This document shows, in pieces, positions 6,188 to 7,090 of a stretch of 7,090 bases of DNA (its first letter is position 1; each line of letters starts with the position of its first letter). The translations under genes were made by a program, and so were the position numbers. Source of the DNA: a bacterium. GTDB taxonomy: Bacteria > SZUA-79 > Acidulodesulfobacterales > Acidulodesulfobacteraceae. The notes beneath the pieces were generated by a model, which worked only from the letters and a program-made list of their open reading frames with translations, ran no database searches and was not told the origin of the DNA. Location: the NCBI GenBank assembly GCA_021781285.1, contig JAJXXD010000075.1:1-7090 (forward strand). The letters are read 5' to 3'.

Positions 6188-7090
6188 ATGGCAAAAAAAA
6201 ATAATAACAATAATAACGACGATAACTACGGAAGAGAACTATACTGCTCTTTTTGCGGAAAATCACAGGACGAGGTCAGAAAACTCATTGCGGGACCGTC
6301 GGTTTACATATGCGATGAATGTATAAGCCTTTGCAACGATATCATATCGGATGAAGTTCAGCCGGTTCCGGCAGAAGTAAAGGTTGAAAATTATCTTTAC
6401 AAGCCGATAGAAATTAAAGCTTTTTTGGACCAATACGTCGTAGGGCAGGAAAGGGCAAAAAAAATTCTTTCCGTTGCGGTTTATAATCATTATAAAAGAA
6501 TAGAGCATAATCTTTCATTCAAAAATGCGGGAAAACCTCATAATAATAAATCCGGCAAATCAAACCCCGATTATGGCATACATGACAAGAACAATATAGA
6601 CGTGGAAATGCAAAAGAGCAATATTTTAATAATAGGCCCTACCGGAAGCGGAAAAACTCTGCTTGCGCAGACGCTTGCCAGAATGCTCGACCTGCCTTTC
6701 GCCATTGCCGACGCTACTACGCTTACGGAAGCGGGCTATGTCGGCGAGGATGTCGAAAGTATCCTGCTTTCGCTTCTGCAAAATGCCGAATACGACGTAG
6801 AAAGAGCTCAAAAGGGCATTATATATATAGACGAAATAGATAAGATTGCAAAGAAAACGGATAATGTTTCCATAACAAGAGACGTGTCGGGAGAAGGCGT
6901 TCAGCAGGCGCTTCTGAAAATCATAGAAGGAACAGTCGCAAACGTTCCGCCTAAAGGAGGCAGAAAGCATCCGCATCAGGAATTTATAAGATTAGATACA
7001 AGCAATATTCTTTTTATATGCGGCGGCGCTTTTAACGGTCTCGATAAAATTATAGAAAAACGGATACATCAACAGCCTATAGGTTTTAAT
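6188..7090 (+). CDS. clpX: ClpX, AAA+ unfoldase of ClpXP, N-terminal 301 residues
   Basis: ClpX recognises and unfolds substrates using ATP and threads them into ClpP. The gene is open to the right edge, so the C-terminal part is not visible. The zinc-binding domain has C20, C23, C42 and C45. The AAA+ domain has Walker A GPTGSGKT at 150-157, pore loop 1 GYVG at 183-186, Walker B IIYIDEID at 211-218 with D215 and E216, and the RKH pore loop at 259-261. The last visible residues include the tripeptide I298-G299-F300, which docks in ClpP pockets and agrees with the ClpP gene just upstream. Oddities are the Asn-rich N-terminus (residues 5-10 all Asn) and a hydrophilic insertion at about 107-137, some 25 residues longer than the corresponding E. 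coli segment. Family identity is certain. Lon often follows clpX, but the downstream gene is unseen. Confidence 0.97.
   Translation, partial: MAKKNNNNNNDDNYGRELYCSFCGKSQDEVRKLIAGPSVYICDECISLCNDIISDEVQPVPAEVKVENYLYKPIEIKAFLDQYVVGQERAKKILSVAVYNHYKRIEHNLSFKNAGKPHNNKSGKSNPDYGIHDKNNIDVEMQKSNILIIGPTGSGKTLLAQTLARMLDLPFAIADATTLTEAGYVGEDVESILLSLLQNAEYDVERAQKGIIYIDEIDKIAKKTDNVSITRDVSGEGVQQALLKIIEGTVANVPPKGGRKHPHQEFIRLDTSNILFICGGAFNGLDKIIEKRIHQQPIGFN
6200..6217 (+). repeat. 9-base tandem repeat encoding poly-Asn in clpX
   Basis: AATAATAAC is repeated twice in tandem and encodes six consecutive asparagines at residues 5-10. It directly follows a run of nine A bases at 6193-6201. Such low-complexity DNA is prone to slippage and probably explains the Asn-rich N-terminal tail. 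Confidence 0.75.

Noticed and set aside
6626..6976. Reverse-strand open frame of 116 codons within clpX
   Set aside because: It overlaps the Walker A, Walker B and pore-loop coding region of clpX, so it is a shadow.

Overview
The window is a densely packed, all-plus-strand stretch of a bacterial chromosome. It is AT-rich, with many A/T third positions, AAA and GAA codons, and intergenic gaps of only 17 to 49 bases. No stretch over 300 bases lacks a gene. I see no RNA gene, insertion sequence, CRISPR array or convincing intrinsic terminator. The bacterial gene order tig-clpP-clpX, next to oxygen-sensitive iron-sulfur redox proteins, suggests an anaerobic bacterium, perhaps a sulfate- or sulfur-metabolising deltaproteobacterium-like, Nitrospirota-like or related lineage. 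The taxon is an inference; no single feature fixes it.

Region 1 (bases 1-2271) is the end of an electron-transfer operon. It holds the C-terminal part of a 4Fe-4S dicluster protein, a 340-residue two-cluster ferredoxin-like protein of the sulfhydrogenase beta / AsrA type, and a 274-residue FAD/NAD(P)-binding protein with a C-terminal 2Fe-2S site of the HydG / AsrB / PyrK type. Together they resemble the FlxABC part of the FlxABCD-HdrABC NADH dehydrogenase/heterodisulfide reductase complexes of anaerobes. In that model NAD(H) exchanges electrons at the flavoprotein, and the iron-sulfur subunits relay them towards an Hdr module. Any hdrABC and MvhD/FlxD-like genes would lie upstream of base 1; neither is visible here.

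Region 2 (2289-4208) is a complete threonyl-tRNA synthetase of the archaeal type. It has the archaeal DTD-like editing domain at its N-terminus and archaeal-style catalytic-core sequences, instead of the TGS and N2 editing domains normal in bacteria. It begins 17 bases after the flavoprotein gene, with no recognisable Shine-Dalgarno sequence. It is the most unusual gene in the window and suggests inter-domain gene transfer.

Region 3 (4256-7090) is the conserved protein-quality-control cluster: trigger factor, ClpP and the start of ClpX, which runs off the right edge. ClpP has its full catalytic triad. ClpX has its zinc finger, ATPase motifs, pore loops and the IGF tripeptide that docks onto ClpP, so a working ClpXP protease is expected. 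Oddities are a shortened peptidyl-prolyl isomerase domain in trigger factor, a tandemly duplicated start-codon segment in tig, and an Asn-rich N-terminus plus a hydrophilic insertion of about 25 residues in ClpX.

I found no clearly new multi-gene system. The findings are unusual versions of known proteins.
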